Of a stretch of DNA of 57,664 bases, positions 24,697 to 32,472 are shown one piece after another. The stretch comes from Azospirillum melinis (lineage in GTDB: Bacteria > Pseudomonadota > Alphaproteobacteria > Azospirillales > Azospirillaceae). Under the pieces are notes generated by a model, which was not told the DNA's origin, did no database searches, and saw only the letters and a program-made list of their open reading frames with translations. The DNA is taken from contig NZ_WHOS01000046.1 of assembly GCF_013340935.1 (NCBI RefSeq), positions 1 to 57,664 of the forward strand, written 5' to 3'. Numbering within the stretch: position 1 is the stretch's first letter; each line of letters starts with the position of its first letter. The position numbers and the translations under genes were made by a program.

Positions 24697-25497
24697 TTAG
24701 TTATAGAACTGACCACCGTTCACCTCTATCGTCTGGCCGGTGATGTATCCGGCAAGCCGATTTGACGCCAGGAACAGGTAGGCGCCGACGCAGTCCTCCG
24801 CGGTGCCCAGCCGTTTCAGCGGAATGCGCGCCGCGGTCTGCGCCAGCTTGTCGGCGGTCGAATAACGCTGGTGGAAGTCGGTGTCGATGGTGCCGGGCGA
24901 CACCGCGTTGACGCGGATGCCGTGCGGCGCCAGCTCCGTCGCCAGCGAGCGGGCGAGGCTGGCCTGGAAGGCCTTGGCGGCGCTGTAGAGCGACGACCCG
25001 GCGCTGCCCCCGGTGCGGCCGGAGATGGAGCCGGTGTTGACGATGGCCCCCCTGGACGCGATCAGCGCCGGCAGGGCGCTGCGGCTGGCGACGACCGCCG
25101 AGGCGGCGTTCAGGTTGAACTGCTCCTGCAGGAAGCCGTCGTCGATGTCGGCCAGCGCCACCCTGCCCAGCATGGTGCCGGCATTGTTGACCAGCACGTC
25201 CAGCCCGCCCAGCCGGTCGACCGCCTGCTCCACCACCGCGCGGGTCTGCCCCTTGTCGGCGAAGTCGCCGGCCAGCCCGATCACGCCGTTCTCCGTGCCG
25301 GCCCCCATCGCCGCGGCAACCGCCTCCACCGCCGCCCGGTCGCGGCCATGGATGGCGACGCGGGCGCCGAGCTGGGCGAAGGCCGCAGCCACCGCCGCAC
25401 CGATGCCGCGGCTGCTGCCGGTGACCAGCACCCGTTTGCCGCGGAACTCCTGCGCCAGCAGGTCGGCGGGCCAGCCGGCAGTCTCGGTGGTGGTCAT
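24697..25497 (-). CDS. Short-chain dehydrogenase/reductase
   Basis: NAD(P)-dependent oxidoreductase of about 266 aa with a complete classical SDR set: cofactor motif VTGSSRGIGAAVAAAF, NNAG (VLVNNAGTM), catalytic Ser region (IVNTGSISGR), YxxxK (LYSAAKAFQASLARSL) and the SPGTIDTDFH segment. It ends with the usual GQTIEVNGG. The ATG at 25497 has GGAGGATC upstream. It stands alone, so the substrate is unknown. Confidence 0.93.
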   Translation of the reverse strand: MTTTETAGWPADLLAQEFRGKRVLVTGSSRGIGAAVAAAFAQLGARVAIHGRDRAAVEAVAAAMGAGTENGVIGLAGDFADKGQTRAVVEQAVDRLGGLDVLVNNAGTMLGRVALADIDDGFLQEQFNLNAASAVVASRSALPALIASRGAIVNTGSISGRTGGSAGSSLYSAAKAFQASLARSLATELAPHGIRVNAVSPGTIDTDFHQRYSTADKLAQTAARIPLKRLGTAEDCVGAYLFLASNRLAGYITGQTIEVNGGQFYN

Positions 25498-25688
25498 GTC
25501 GAGGATCCTCCCCTGATGTCCGGCCCATCCGATGTTCGGAATCGCAAGCCGGCTTGATTGTTCGTGTTCCAATCCGATCATAGGGACCGGCGGTCCGGCG
25601 TCAACAGCCGGGCCCTCGCGCCGGCGACATCCAGCCGTTTTGCGAGAATCCTGTCGATGGAACCCGGCCCTTCGGGCTATGTAGGCGC

Positions 25689-26891
25689 ATGAACACCGAC
25701 CCGACCAGCCCCGCCCAGCCTTTCGAGATTTTCCTGGTGGCCGCCCCCGGCCTGGAACCCGTGCTGTGCGCGGAGGCCAGCGACCGCGGCTTCACAAACC
25801 CCACCATGGTGAAGGGCGGGGTGACGGTCACCGGCGGCTGGCCGGAGGTCTGGCGCGCCAATCTGGAACTGCGCGGCGCCACCCGCGTGCTGGCGCGCAT
25901 CGCCAGCTTCCGCGCCCTGCATCTGGCCCAGCTGGACAAGCGCGCCCGCCGCGTTCCCTGGGCCGAGATCCTGCGCGCAGACGTGCCGGTGCGGGTCGAG
26001 GCCTCCTGCAAGGCGTCGCGCATCTACCATGCCGGCGCCGCCGCCCAGCGCATCGAGCGCGCCATCGCCGAGGAACTCGGCGCTCCCATCGTCAAGGCAG
26101 CACCCAAGAAGACCGGAAAGTCCGCCGACCGGGACGCTCCGGAGGAAGACACCCGCCCTTTGGAGATCACCGTCCAGATCAAGGCGCGCATCGACGACGA
26201 CCTCTGCACCATCAGCGTCGACAGCTCCGGCGAGTCGCTGCACAAGCGCGGCCACAAGGAGGCGGTCAACAAGGCGCCGATGCGCGAGACGCTGGCGGCC
26301 CTGTTCCTGCGCCAGTGCGGCTATGACGGGCGCGAGCCGGTGCCTGTGGTGGATCCGATGTGCGGCTCCGGCACCTTCGTCATCGAGGCCGCCGAGATCG
26401 CCGCCGGCCTGAAGCCCGGCCGCTCCCGCTCCTTCGCCTTCGAGCAGCTCGCCACGTTCGACCCCGCCCGCTGGCAGGACCTGCGCGGCAATGCCACGGT
26501 GACGCCGCCCGCGGTCCGCTTCTACGGCAGCGACCGCGACGCCGGCGCCATCACGATGAGCCGCGCCAACGCCGAGCGGGCCGGCGTCTGCGCCTGGACC
26601 GACTTCGCCCACCACGCCATCAGCGACCTGACCCCACCGGAGGGCCCCCCCGGTCTCGTCATCGTCAACCCGCCCTACGGCGCCCGCATCGGCGAGGGCA
26701 AGTCCCTGATCCCGCTCTACCACGCCATGGGCCAGACGCTGAAGACGCGCTTCGCCGGCTGGCGCGTGGGCATCGTCACCAACGAGGCCGCCCTGGCGAA
26801 GGCGACTGAACTGCCCTTCAAGGAGGGCGGGGTGTCGGTGTCGAACGGGGGGATCAGGGTGACGCTGTATCAGACGGGGGTGTTGGGGTGA
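25689..26891 (+). CDS. THUMP-domain RNA methyltransferase (RlmL N-terminal/Trm14-like)
   Basis: SAM-dependent rRNA (guanine-N2) methylase family protein, 400 aa. N-terminal ferredoxin-like and THUMP regions (FLVAAPGLEPVLCAEA, residues 12-27; RVLARIASFRALHLAQLDKR) are followed by a methylase domain with motif I (VVDPMCGSGTFVIEAAEIAA) and the catalytic NPPY (VIVNPPYGARIGEG). It ends after the first methylase domain, so it lacks the RlmK half of E. coli RlmKL; this short form is usual in alphaproteobacteria. An insertion rich in Lys/Glu/Asp (KAAPKKTGKSADRDAPEEDT) is notable within THUMP. Confidence 0.88.
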   Translation: MNTDPTSPAQPFEIFLVAAPGLEPVLCAEASDRGFTNPTMVKGGVTVTGGWPEVWRANLELRGATRVLARIASFRALHLAQLDKRARRVPWAEILRADVPVRVEASCKASRIYHAGAAAQRIERAIAEELGAPIVKAAPKKTGKSADRDAPEEDTRPLEITVQIKARIDDDLCTISVDSSGESLHKRGHKEAVNKAPMRETLAALFLRQCGYDGREPVPVVDPMCGSGTFVIEAAEIAAGLKPGRSRSFAFEQLATFDPARWQDLRGNATVTPPAVRFYGSDRDAGAITMSRANAERAGVCAWTDFAHHAISDLTPPEGPPGLVIVNPPYGARIGEGKSLIPLYHAMGQTLKTRFAGWRVGIVTNEAALAKATELPFKEGGVSVSNGGIRVTLYQTGVLG

Positions 26892-26909
26892 GCGCATCCT
26901 CTATTAGGG

Positions 26910-27746
26910 CTAGCTAATGGCTGCGATGAACTCGTCTCGGCTTCCACATACTTGAACATGGCTCTTGGACACTTGAACAGCAAATTGCGCACACTGCACA
27001 AGGAAACCATCCATTGAGTAAAATATATCACAATACGCTAGTGCTATAATAGCATGTTGCAAATCCTCAGAGTCTGATGGGTGAGGGTTTCGCTTCTTAT
27101 TTTTAGTTCTAGCTTTGGTTAGATTGTGCTCAATGGAAAAAGCTGGACATTCTTTAAAGAAATTTTGTTTGTTTTTTACGCAGAACTCTAAGAAATTTTT
27201 CTTTTCTAGTTTTGTAAAGATCCGGTTTTCATGAGATATATCTGGCAGAGATAAAGAAATCCAAATCCGGAAAACCTCATCTTCTTTTTCTTTAATGGTA
27301 GCAGCATCAAAATTTTGCATTGTGCGCAATGCATCTGGTGAGAGATGCCTATAACGATTTAATTCAGAGAAGTCTATGCTGTCTATAAACTTTTCCGGCG
27401 TCAATCCAATTTCAGGCAGGCACCCCGGAAGCATTGACGCCGCCATAGACAGATGAGGCACAATTGAAGTTATGGCAGAGGATTGGATGTTGAAATAATT
27501 TTTCCAAATGAAACTCTTTACTTCTTGCTTTTGAATTTCTCTTCTTTCTAATATCCAAAGCGGATTGTTTTCAGTCAGAAATGATAATCTGCGTATTCTC
27601 TGAGAACAATCACCGGCTCGTCCAATTTCCACAAGATTCCACATCGACAGAGCCAACCGGACGGTTCCAGCGGAAACCGATTCGCGGATATCTTGCCACA
27701 GCGATTCGCGCGAGACCACACTGTGATCAATGTAGAGGGTCCGCAT
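26910..27746 (-). CDS. Orphan PIN-like domain protein in AT-rich islet
   Basis: A 278-aa protein I do not recognise as a named family, but which carries PIN-fold landmarks: YIDHS (Asp7), SMWNLVEIGRAGD (Glu40), a late PSDSEDLQHAIIALAYCD (Asp228, His231, Asp240) and FYSMDGFL (Asp246). These are the usual spaced acids of a metal-dependent RNase. About 180 helical residues lie between the two halves, far longer than a VapC toxin (about 130 aa). The base and codon usage (many AAA, ATT, TTT) is sharply more AT-rich than all neighbours, which signals recent transfer. The ATG at 27746 has AGAGG upstream. No antitoxin gene is visible. It sits beside three tRNA-Glu genes, a favoured integration site. 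Confidence 0.7.
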   Translation of the reverse strand: MRTLYIDHSVVSRESLWQDIRESVSAGTVRLALSMWNLVEIGRAGDCSQRIRRLSFLTENNPLWILERREIQKQEVKSFIWKNYFNIQSSAITSIVPHLSMAASMLPGCLPEIGLTPEKFIDSIDFSELNRYRHLSPDALRTMQNFDAATIKEKEDEVFRIWISLSLPDISHENRIFTKLEKKNFLEFCVKNKQNFFKECPAFSIEHNLTKARTKNKKRNPHPSDSEDLQHAIIALAYCDIFYSMDGFLVQCAQFAVQVSKSHVQVCGSRDEFIAAIS

Positions 27747-27887
27747 TGGCCTCTCACTTCAGTTTGATCAAAGAGTCAAACCTACAAGCGAAGCAATCAA
27801 GTGCGCAGCACAAAGTGTCAGGCATGTGTATCACACGCACCTGAGCTAATCAGAAAAATTCATCAAAAACGGCAACTGCAGGAATAG

Positions 27888-27963
<76 letters not shown>

Positions 27964-28023
27964 GTTGTAACCTTCAACCTGCGCTCAAAACTGCATCCGA
28001 CTGCTTGGATGGCAGCGCGTGGA

Positions 28024-28099
28024 TGGCGTCCCCAAGGGGAGTCGAACCCCTGTTACCGCCGTGAGAGGGCGGTGTCCTAGGCCTCTAGACGATGGGGAC
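28024..28099 (-). tRNA. tRNA-Glu (anticodon CTC)
   Basis: A 76-nt gene nearly identical to the first, but with CTC in the anticodon loop (CGCCCTCTCACGGCG) and an altered acceptor/T-stem pair (GTCCCCAT / TTGGGGAC region). CCA is encoded. The 60-bp spacer to the previous gene holds no other feature. Confidence 0.95.
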
Positions 28100-28166
28100 G
28101 TCTGGTCCCGATGCGTGTCGCGGCGGTGGAGGCTGCCACCGGCCGCGCGATCCAACCTTGGAAGGT

Positions 28167-28242
28167 TGGCGTCCCCAAGGGGAGTCGAACCCCTGTTACC
28201 GCCGTGAGAGGGCGGTGTCCTAGGCCTCTAGACGATGGGGAC
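28167..28242 (-). tRNA. tRNA-Glu (anticodon CTC), second copy
   Basis: Identical in the regions compared to the 28024-28099 gene, with anticodon CTC and encoded CCA. Its CCA end overlaps a short inverted repeat, CCAACCTT-gg-AAGGTTGG (28152-28169), which could be a processing or terminator stem between the two CTC genes. Confidence 0.95.
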
Positions 28243-28297
28243 GTCATCGGCGTGGGCGGGTTTCTAACGAAGCCCGGCCCACCGATCAAGCCTTTTC

Positions 28298-29323
28298 TTA
28301 CAGGCTGCGCAAAATACCCAGCAGCCCGTCCACCGTTGCCGCCGGCGTGTCGAAGGCCGTCACGAACCGCGCGGTGCCGTCGTCCCAGCGGTAAAAGCCG
28401 TAGCCGGCCGCCTCCAGCGCCTCGGCGTAATGCCCCGGCAGGCGGACGAACAGCTCGTTGGCCTCCACCGGGTGGGCCAGCTCGACGCCGGGCAGCGCCG
28501 TCAGCCCGGCGGCCAGCCGGTCGGCCATCGCATTGGCATGGGCGGCCAGACGCAGCCACAGCCCGTCGTCCAGCCAGGCGTCGAGCTGCGCCGACAGGAA
28601 GCGCATCTTCGACACCAGATGGCCGCCGCGCTTGCGGCCGAAGCCGAAATCCTCGGCCATCGCCGGGTTGAAGAACACCACCGCCTCGGCGGCGAGGCAG
28701 CCGCCCTTGGTGCCGCCCAGCGTCAGCACGTCGACCCCGGCGCGCCACGTCACGTCGGCCGGCTTGCAGCCCAGCCGGGCAATGGCGTTGGCGAAGCGGG
28801 CGCCGTCCATATGCACGGCCATGCCGTTGGAATGGGCGACCTCGACCAGCGCCTCGACCTCCGCCGGGCTGTAGACGGTGCCGGCCTCCGTCGCCTGGGT
28901 CAGGCTGAGGGCGGCGGGCTGGACGCGGTGGACGACGCCGACGCCGGCCTTCGCGATGTGGCGCGACACAATGTCCGGCGTCAGCTTGCCATGCGCGCCG
29001 GCCAGCGGGACCAGCTTGGCCCCGCCGGTGAAGAATTCCGGCGCGCCGCATTCGTCGATGGTGATGTGCGCCTCGTCATGGCACAGCACCGCGCCATAGG
29101 GCGGCACCAGCGCCGACAGCGCCAGCGAGTTGGCGGCCGTGCCGGTGGCGACCGGGAAGACGGCGACCTCGGTCTCGAAGATCGCGCACAGCCGCTCGGT
29201 CACCCGCGCGGTCCAGGGATCGTTGCCATAGGGCGACGCGGTGCCGGAGGACGCGGCGGCCAGCGCCGTCATCACCTGCGGGGCGGCACCGGCGACGTTG
29301 TCGCTGCGGAAATCATGCATCAT
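28298..29323 (-). CDS. Low-specificity L-threonine aldolase
   Basis: PLP-dependent enzyme of 341 aa that cleaves L-threonine or allo-threonine to glycine and acetaldehyde. Family marks: FRSDNVAGAAPQV at the start, GTAANSLAL, HDEAHI, the cofactor Asp in HMDGARFANA, and the Schiff-base lysine in VLTLGGTKGGCL (about K206). It is complete and of normal length. It is 24 bp after a DUF6476-like gene on the same strand. Confidence 0.93.
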   Translation of the reverse strand: MMHDFRSDNVAGAAPQVMTALAAASSGTASPYGNDPWTARVTERLCAIFETEVAVFPVATGTAANSLALSALVPPYGAVLCHDEAHITIDECGAPEFFTGGAKLVPLAGAHGKLTPDIVSRHIAKAGVGVVHRVQPAALSLTQATEAGTVYSPAEVEALVEVAHSNGMAVHMDGARFANAIARLGCKPADVTWRAGVDVLTLGGTKGGCLAAEAVVFFNPAMAEDFGFGRKRGGHLVSKMRFLSAQLDAWLDDGLWLRLAAHANAMADRLAAGLTALPGVELAHPVEANELFVRLPGHYAEALEAAGYGFYRWDDGTARFVTAFDTPAATVDGLLGILRSL

Positions 29324-29347
29324 CTGTGTCCGGATAGGGGGAAAGGC

Positions 29348-29668
29348 TCACTTGCCGGCGGTAACCGTCGCGGTGACGGCGCCGTTGCGCGGGTCGATCA
29401 GATACAGGCGGTCCGGCCCCTGCGGCAGGGTCACCTTGAACAGGACGCGGTTGCCGACCACCAGCATCTCGCCGATGCGGGCGCCGGCCGGAACGTCCAG
29501 CGTCACCTCGGCCGGGCGTTCGGCCGGAACCGCGGCGGTGGAGGAGGGACCGGTGATGGAGGCGCGGTTGGGGTCCGACATCCGCTTGTACAGCTCCACC
29601 CCCAGAAAGGTGAAGCCGGCGAGGATGAGAACGCCCATGATGACGACGAGTGCCTTGAGGATCTGCAC
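29348..29668 (-). CDS. DUF6476-like single-pass membrane protein
   Basis: A 106-aa protein: one N-terminal helix (ALVVIMGVLILAGFTFLGVE), a Pro/Ala/Thr linker and a small beta-rich periplasmic domain (ARIGEMLVVGNRVLFKVTLP, then DRLYLIDPRNGAVTATV). This size and order match an uncharacterised alphaproteobacterial family usually beside rluD. It is divergent from rluD here, with a 52-bp gap. Function unknown. Confidence 0.8.
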   Translation of the reverse strand: MQILKALVVIMGVLILAGFTFLGVELYKRMSDPNRASITGPSSTAAVPAERPAEVTLDVPAGARIGEMLVVGNRVLFKVTLPQGPDRLYLIDPRNGAVTATVTAGK

Positions 29669-29720
29669 GGTTTGGGGTCCACTCCCGGACGATTGAAACA
29701 GGACGCGATACGCGAAGCCG

Positions 29721-30779
29721 ATGCCAGCCGATATGCCAGATGACCTGTCCGACGATTTCCTCGATGCGGACGACGACGCCGGCTCCCCTGCCTACGCCGC
29801 TCCCCAGCTGCTCGCCTATACCATCCCCGACGAGGCGGCGGGCCAGCGGCTGGACAAGGCATTGGCGGCGGGCCTGCCGGACCTGTCGCGGTCGCGCGTG
29901 CAGGCCCTGCTGGAACAGGGCTGCGTGCGCGGCGACGGCCGGACGATAACGGACGCGTCCCTGAGGGTCAAACCCGGCCAGACCTTCGATGTGCAGGTTC
30001 CCGGCGCGGAAGCCGCCGAACCGGTGGCGCAGGACATCCCGCTCGACGTGGTCTTCGAGGATGCCGACGTGCTGGTGATCGACAAGCCGGCCGGGCTGGT
30101 GGTGCATCCCGCCGCCGGCAACCCGGACGGCACGCTGGTCAACGCCCTGCTGGCCCATTGCGGCGACAGCCTGTCCGGCATCGGCGGGGTGCGGCGGCCC
30201 GGCATCGTCCACCGGCTGGACAAGGACACCAGCGGCCTGATGGTGGTCGCCAAGAACGACCGCGCCCACCATGGCCTGTCGGACCAGTTCGCCGACCGCA
30301 CGCTCAGCCGCACCTATCTGGCGCTGGTCTGGGGCGTGCCCAACCCGACCCACGGCCGGATCGAGGGCAACATCGGCCGCAGCAGCGCCGACCGCAAGAA
30401 GATGGCGGTGGTGACCGGCGGCGGGAAGCCGGCCGGCACCAAGTACAGGGTGGTCAAAAGCTTCGGCATGGCGGCCTCGCTGGTCGAATGCGTGCTGGAG
30501 ACCGGGCGCACCCACCAGATCCGCGTCCACCTGACCCACATCGGCCACCCGCTGGTCGGCGATCCGCTCTATGGCCGCGGGCGGTCGGGGCGGCCGGGCG
30601 GCAAATTCGCCTCGCTGCTGCCGGAACCGGTGCGGTCCAGTCTTGTTGGGTTTCCGCGTCAGGCGCTGCATGCCGCGGCCCTGACCTTCCGTCATCCGGT
30701 TAGTGGCGAAATTGTGGCATTCCGCTCCTCAATTCCGGCGGACATTCATGAACTAATTGTCACCCTGGAGTCGGTTTAA
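29721..30779 (+). CDS. rluD: 23S rRNA pseudouridine synthase, RluD family
   Basis: RNA-modifying enzyme of 352 aa that makes pseudouridines in the large rRNA. An acidic N-terminal extension precedes an S4 RNA-binding domain (RLDKALAAGLPDLSRSRVQA), then the synthase domain with catalytic Asp in IVHRLDKDTSGLMVVAKND (about D167) and the later TGRTHQIRVHLTHIGHPLVG. Start at 29721 or the ATG at 29733. It lies 161 bp upstream of rpoH, a common alphaproteobacterial arrangement. Confidence 0.93.
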   Translation: MPADMPDDLSDDFLDADDDAGSPAYAAPQLLAYTIPDEAAGQRLDKALAAGLPDLSRSRVQALLEQGCVRGDGRTITDASLRVKPGQTFDVQVPGAEAAEPVAQDIPLDVVFEDADVLVIDKPAGLVVHPAAGNPDGTLVNALLAHCGDSLSGIGGVRRPGIVHRLDKDTSGLMVVAKNDRAHHGLSDQFADRTLSRTYLALVWGVPNPTHGRIEGNIGRSSADRKKMAVVTGGGKPAGTKYRVVKSFGMAASLVECVLETGRTHQIRVHLTHIGHPLVGDPLYGRGRSGRPGGKFASLLPEPVRSSLVGFPRQALHAAALTFRHPVSGEIVAFRSSIPADIHELIVTLESV

Positions 30780-30888
30780 AACGGTACACCGGGAAATCTT
30801 TCTTGGTTAGACTCGGCGTCAATGGCGAGGTTCCTTCGCCCGCTCATTGCGAGGGGCCTATGGAACCCGCGCTGAAGAACGGCGGCGG

Positions 30889-30933
30889 CCCCTGAAATCC
30901 TTCGGATGGGAACGCCGGCTGTCAGGAGAGGGG
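30889..30933 (+). promoter_or_regulatory. rpoH leader with possible ribosome-site-sequestering stem
   Basis: CCCCTGA (30889-30895) can pair with TCAGG (30922-30926) inside the rpoH Shine-Dalgarno region (TCAGGAGAGGGG, 30922-30933), and ATCC-ttc-GGAT forms a small inner hairpin. A thermosensitive leader is plausible for a heat-shock sigma gene but is a hand-drawn fold only. Confidence 0.35.
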
Positions 30934-30940
30934 TTTTACC

Positions 30941-31831
30941 ATGGCGACGGCATCCAACCTTCCGGCGATCGGGTCCGAGAGCAATCTGTCCCGCTATCTC
31001 CAGGAGATCCGCAGGTTCCCGATGCTGGAGCCGGAGCGGGAATACATGCTGGCCAAGAGCTGGCAGCAGCATGAGGATTCCGGCGCCGCCCACCAGCTCG
31101 TCACCAGCCACCTGCGGCTGGTGGCCAAGATCGCCATGGGTTACCGCGGCTACGGCCTGCCTTTGTCGGAGCTGATCTCCGAAGGCAATGTCGGCATGAT
31201 GCAGGCGGTGAAGCGCTTCGACCCCGACCGCGGCTTCCGGCTGGCGACCTACGCCATGTGGTGGATTCGCGCGGCGATCCAGGAATACATCCTGCACAGC
31301 TGGTCGCTGGTGAAGATGGGCACCACCGCCGCGCAGAAGAAGCTGTTCTTCAACCTGCGCCGGCTGAAGGGCCAGATGCAGGCGATCGAGGAGGGCGACC
31401 TGTCGCCCGAGCAGGTCCACGCCATCGCCACCAAGCTGGACGTGCCGGAGCAGGACGTCGTCAACATGAACCGGCGGCTTGCCAGCCCCGACCATTCGCT
31501 GAACGCACCGCTGCGGGCGGAGAGCGAGGGCGAATGGCAGGATTTCCTCGTTGACGAGACCGCCAGCCAGGAAATCACGCTGGCCGACCGCGAGGAGCTG
31601 GGCAAGCGCCGCAAGCTGCTGGCGAACGCCATGACCGCGCTGAACGACCGCGAACGCGACATCCTGACCGAACGCCGCCTGCGCGAGGCGCCGACGACGC
31701 TGGAGGACCTGTCGCAGAAATACGGCATCAGCCGCGAGCGCGTCCGCCAGATCGAGGTCCGCGCCTTCGAAAAGCTGCAGAAGGCGATCAAGGCCGCCGC
31801 GGTCGAGCAGAAGATGGAGACCGAGGCGTAA
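30941..31831 (+). CDS. rpoH: RNA polymerase sigma-32 factor
   Basis: Heat-shock sigma factor of 296 aa. Region 1.2/2 (LSRYLQEIRRFPMLEPEREY, LVAKIAMGYRGYGLPLSELI, GNVGMMQAVKRFDPDRGFRL, TYAMWWIRAAIQEYILHSWS), the RpoH box region (QKKLFFNLRRLKGQM) and region 4 (ALNDRERDILTERRL, YGISRERVRQIEVRAFEKL) are all present. The start is fixed by AGGAGAGGGG 8 nt upstream. Many alphaproteobacteria hold several rpoH paralogues, so this may be one of a set. Confidence 0.96.
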   Translation: MATASNLPAIGSESNLSRYLQEIRRFPMLEPEREYMLAKSWQQHEDSGAAHQLVTSHLRLVAKIAMGYRGYGLPLSELISEGNVGMMQAVKRFDPDRGFRLATYAMWWIRAAIQEYILHSWSLVKMGTTAAQKKLFFNLRRLKGQMQAIEEGDLSPEQVHAIATKLDVPEQDVVNMNRRLASPDHSLNAPLRAESEGEWQDFLVDETASQEITLADREELGKRRKLLANAMTALNDRERDILTERRLREAPTTLEDLSQKYGISRERVRQIEVRAFEKLQKAIKAAAVEQKMETEA

Positions 31832-31868
31832 GGCGGGACCGGACCGCAATCGTCTCAAGATATCGGAA

Positions 31869-32399
31869 ATGCAGGTTACACAGGATACAGAGGTCACGCT
31901 CGCGGTCGTCGAGCCGCGCGATCTGCCGGCCTTCAAGGCCGACATGGAGGCGTCCTTCGCAGTCGCCGTCATCGAGGCGTTCGGGTGCCTTCCGGACGGC
32001 TCGATCCCGTCCGGTGACGATCTCGACCAGTCGATCACGGCACCCGGCACCGTGGTCCTGCACATCCTCTGCGACGGTCAAAGAGTCGGCGGCGCCGTTC
32101 TCGTGATCGACGGGGAAACGCACCTCAATTCGCTCGACCTCTTCTTCCTGTCGGCGCGGGAGCATGGCCGCGGGCTGGGCTTCCGGGCCTGGAAAGCCAT
32201 CGAGGCGATGTATCCCGAGACGCGGGTCTGGCAGACGCACACCCCCTATTTCGAGAAGCGCAACATCCACTTCTACGTCAACAAATGCGGCTTCAGGATC
32301 GTCGAGTTCTTCAGCGACCGCCATCGGGACCCGCATTCGCCAGGGCCCTCCGGCCTGCCCGGCGGCGGCGAGATTTTCCGCTTCGAAAAGATCATGTGA
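31869..32399 (+). CDS. GNAT-family N-acetyltransferase
   Basis: A 176-aa acetyltransferase. A strand/helix core with FLSAREHGRGLGFRAWKAIE (acetyl-CoA pyrophosphate-binding turn GRGLGF, near residue 100), followed by ETRVWQTHTPYFEKRNIHFY and FYVNKCGFRIVEFF, typical of the fold's end. It begins 37 bp after rpoH and reads the same way, so it may be co-transcribed. Acceptor unknown. Confidence 0.85.
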   Translation: MQVTQDTEVTLAVVEPRDLPAFKADMEASFAVAVIEAFGCLPDGSIPSGDDLDQSITAPGTVVLHILCDGQRVGGAVLVIDGETHLNSLDLFFLSAREHGRGLGFRAWKAIEAMYPETRVWQTHTPYFEKRNIHFYVNKCGFRIVEFFSDRHRDPHSPGPSGLPGGGEIFRFEKIM

Positions 32400-32439
32400 G
32401 ACCGGTTTGAGGCCTTTACAGCCACGTGCCGCACGCACA

Positions 32440-32458
32440 TAGTTGCATGATACAACTA
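32440..32458. promoter_or_regulatory. MarR-type operator, TAGTTG-N7-CAACTA
   Basis: TAGTTGCATGATACAACTA is a 19-bp dyad 14 bp before the MarR-GNAT start. TAGTTGC-type dyads are the known binding shape of MarR relatives, so autorepression is likely (inference). Confidence 0.75.
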
Positions 32459-32472
32459 CATGCGGAGCCGTC

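Noticed and set aside
26892..27887. A full mobile element with attachment repeats around the PIN-like gene
   Set aside because: No copy of the tRNA-Glu 3' end was found near 26890-26910, and no integrase or transposase is present.
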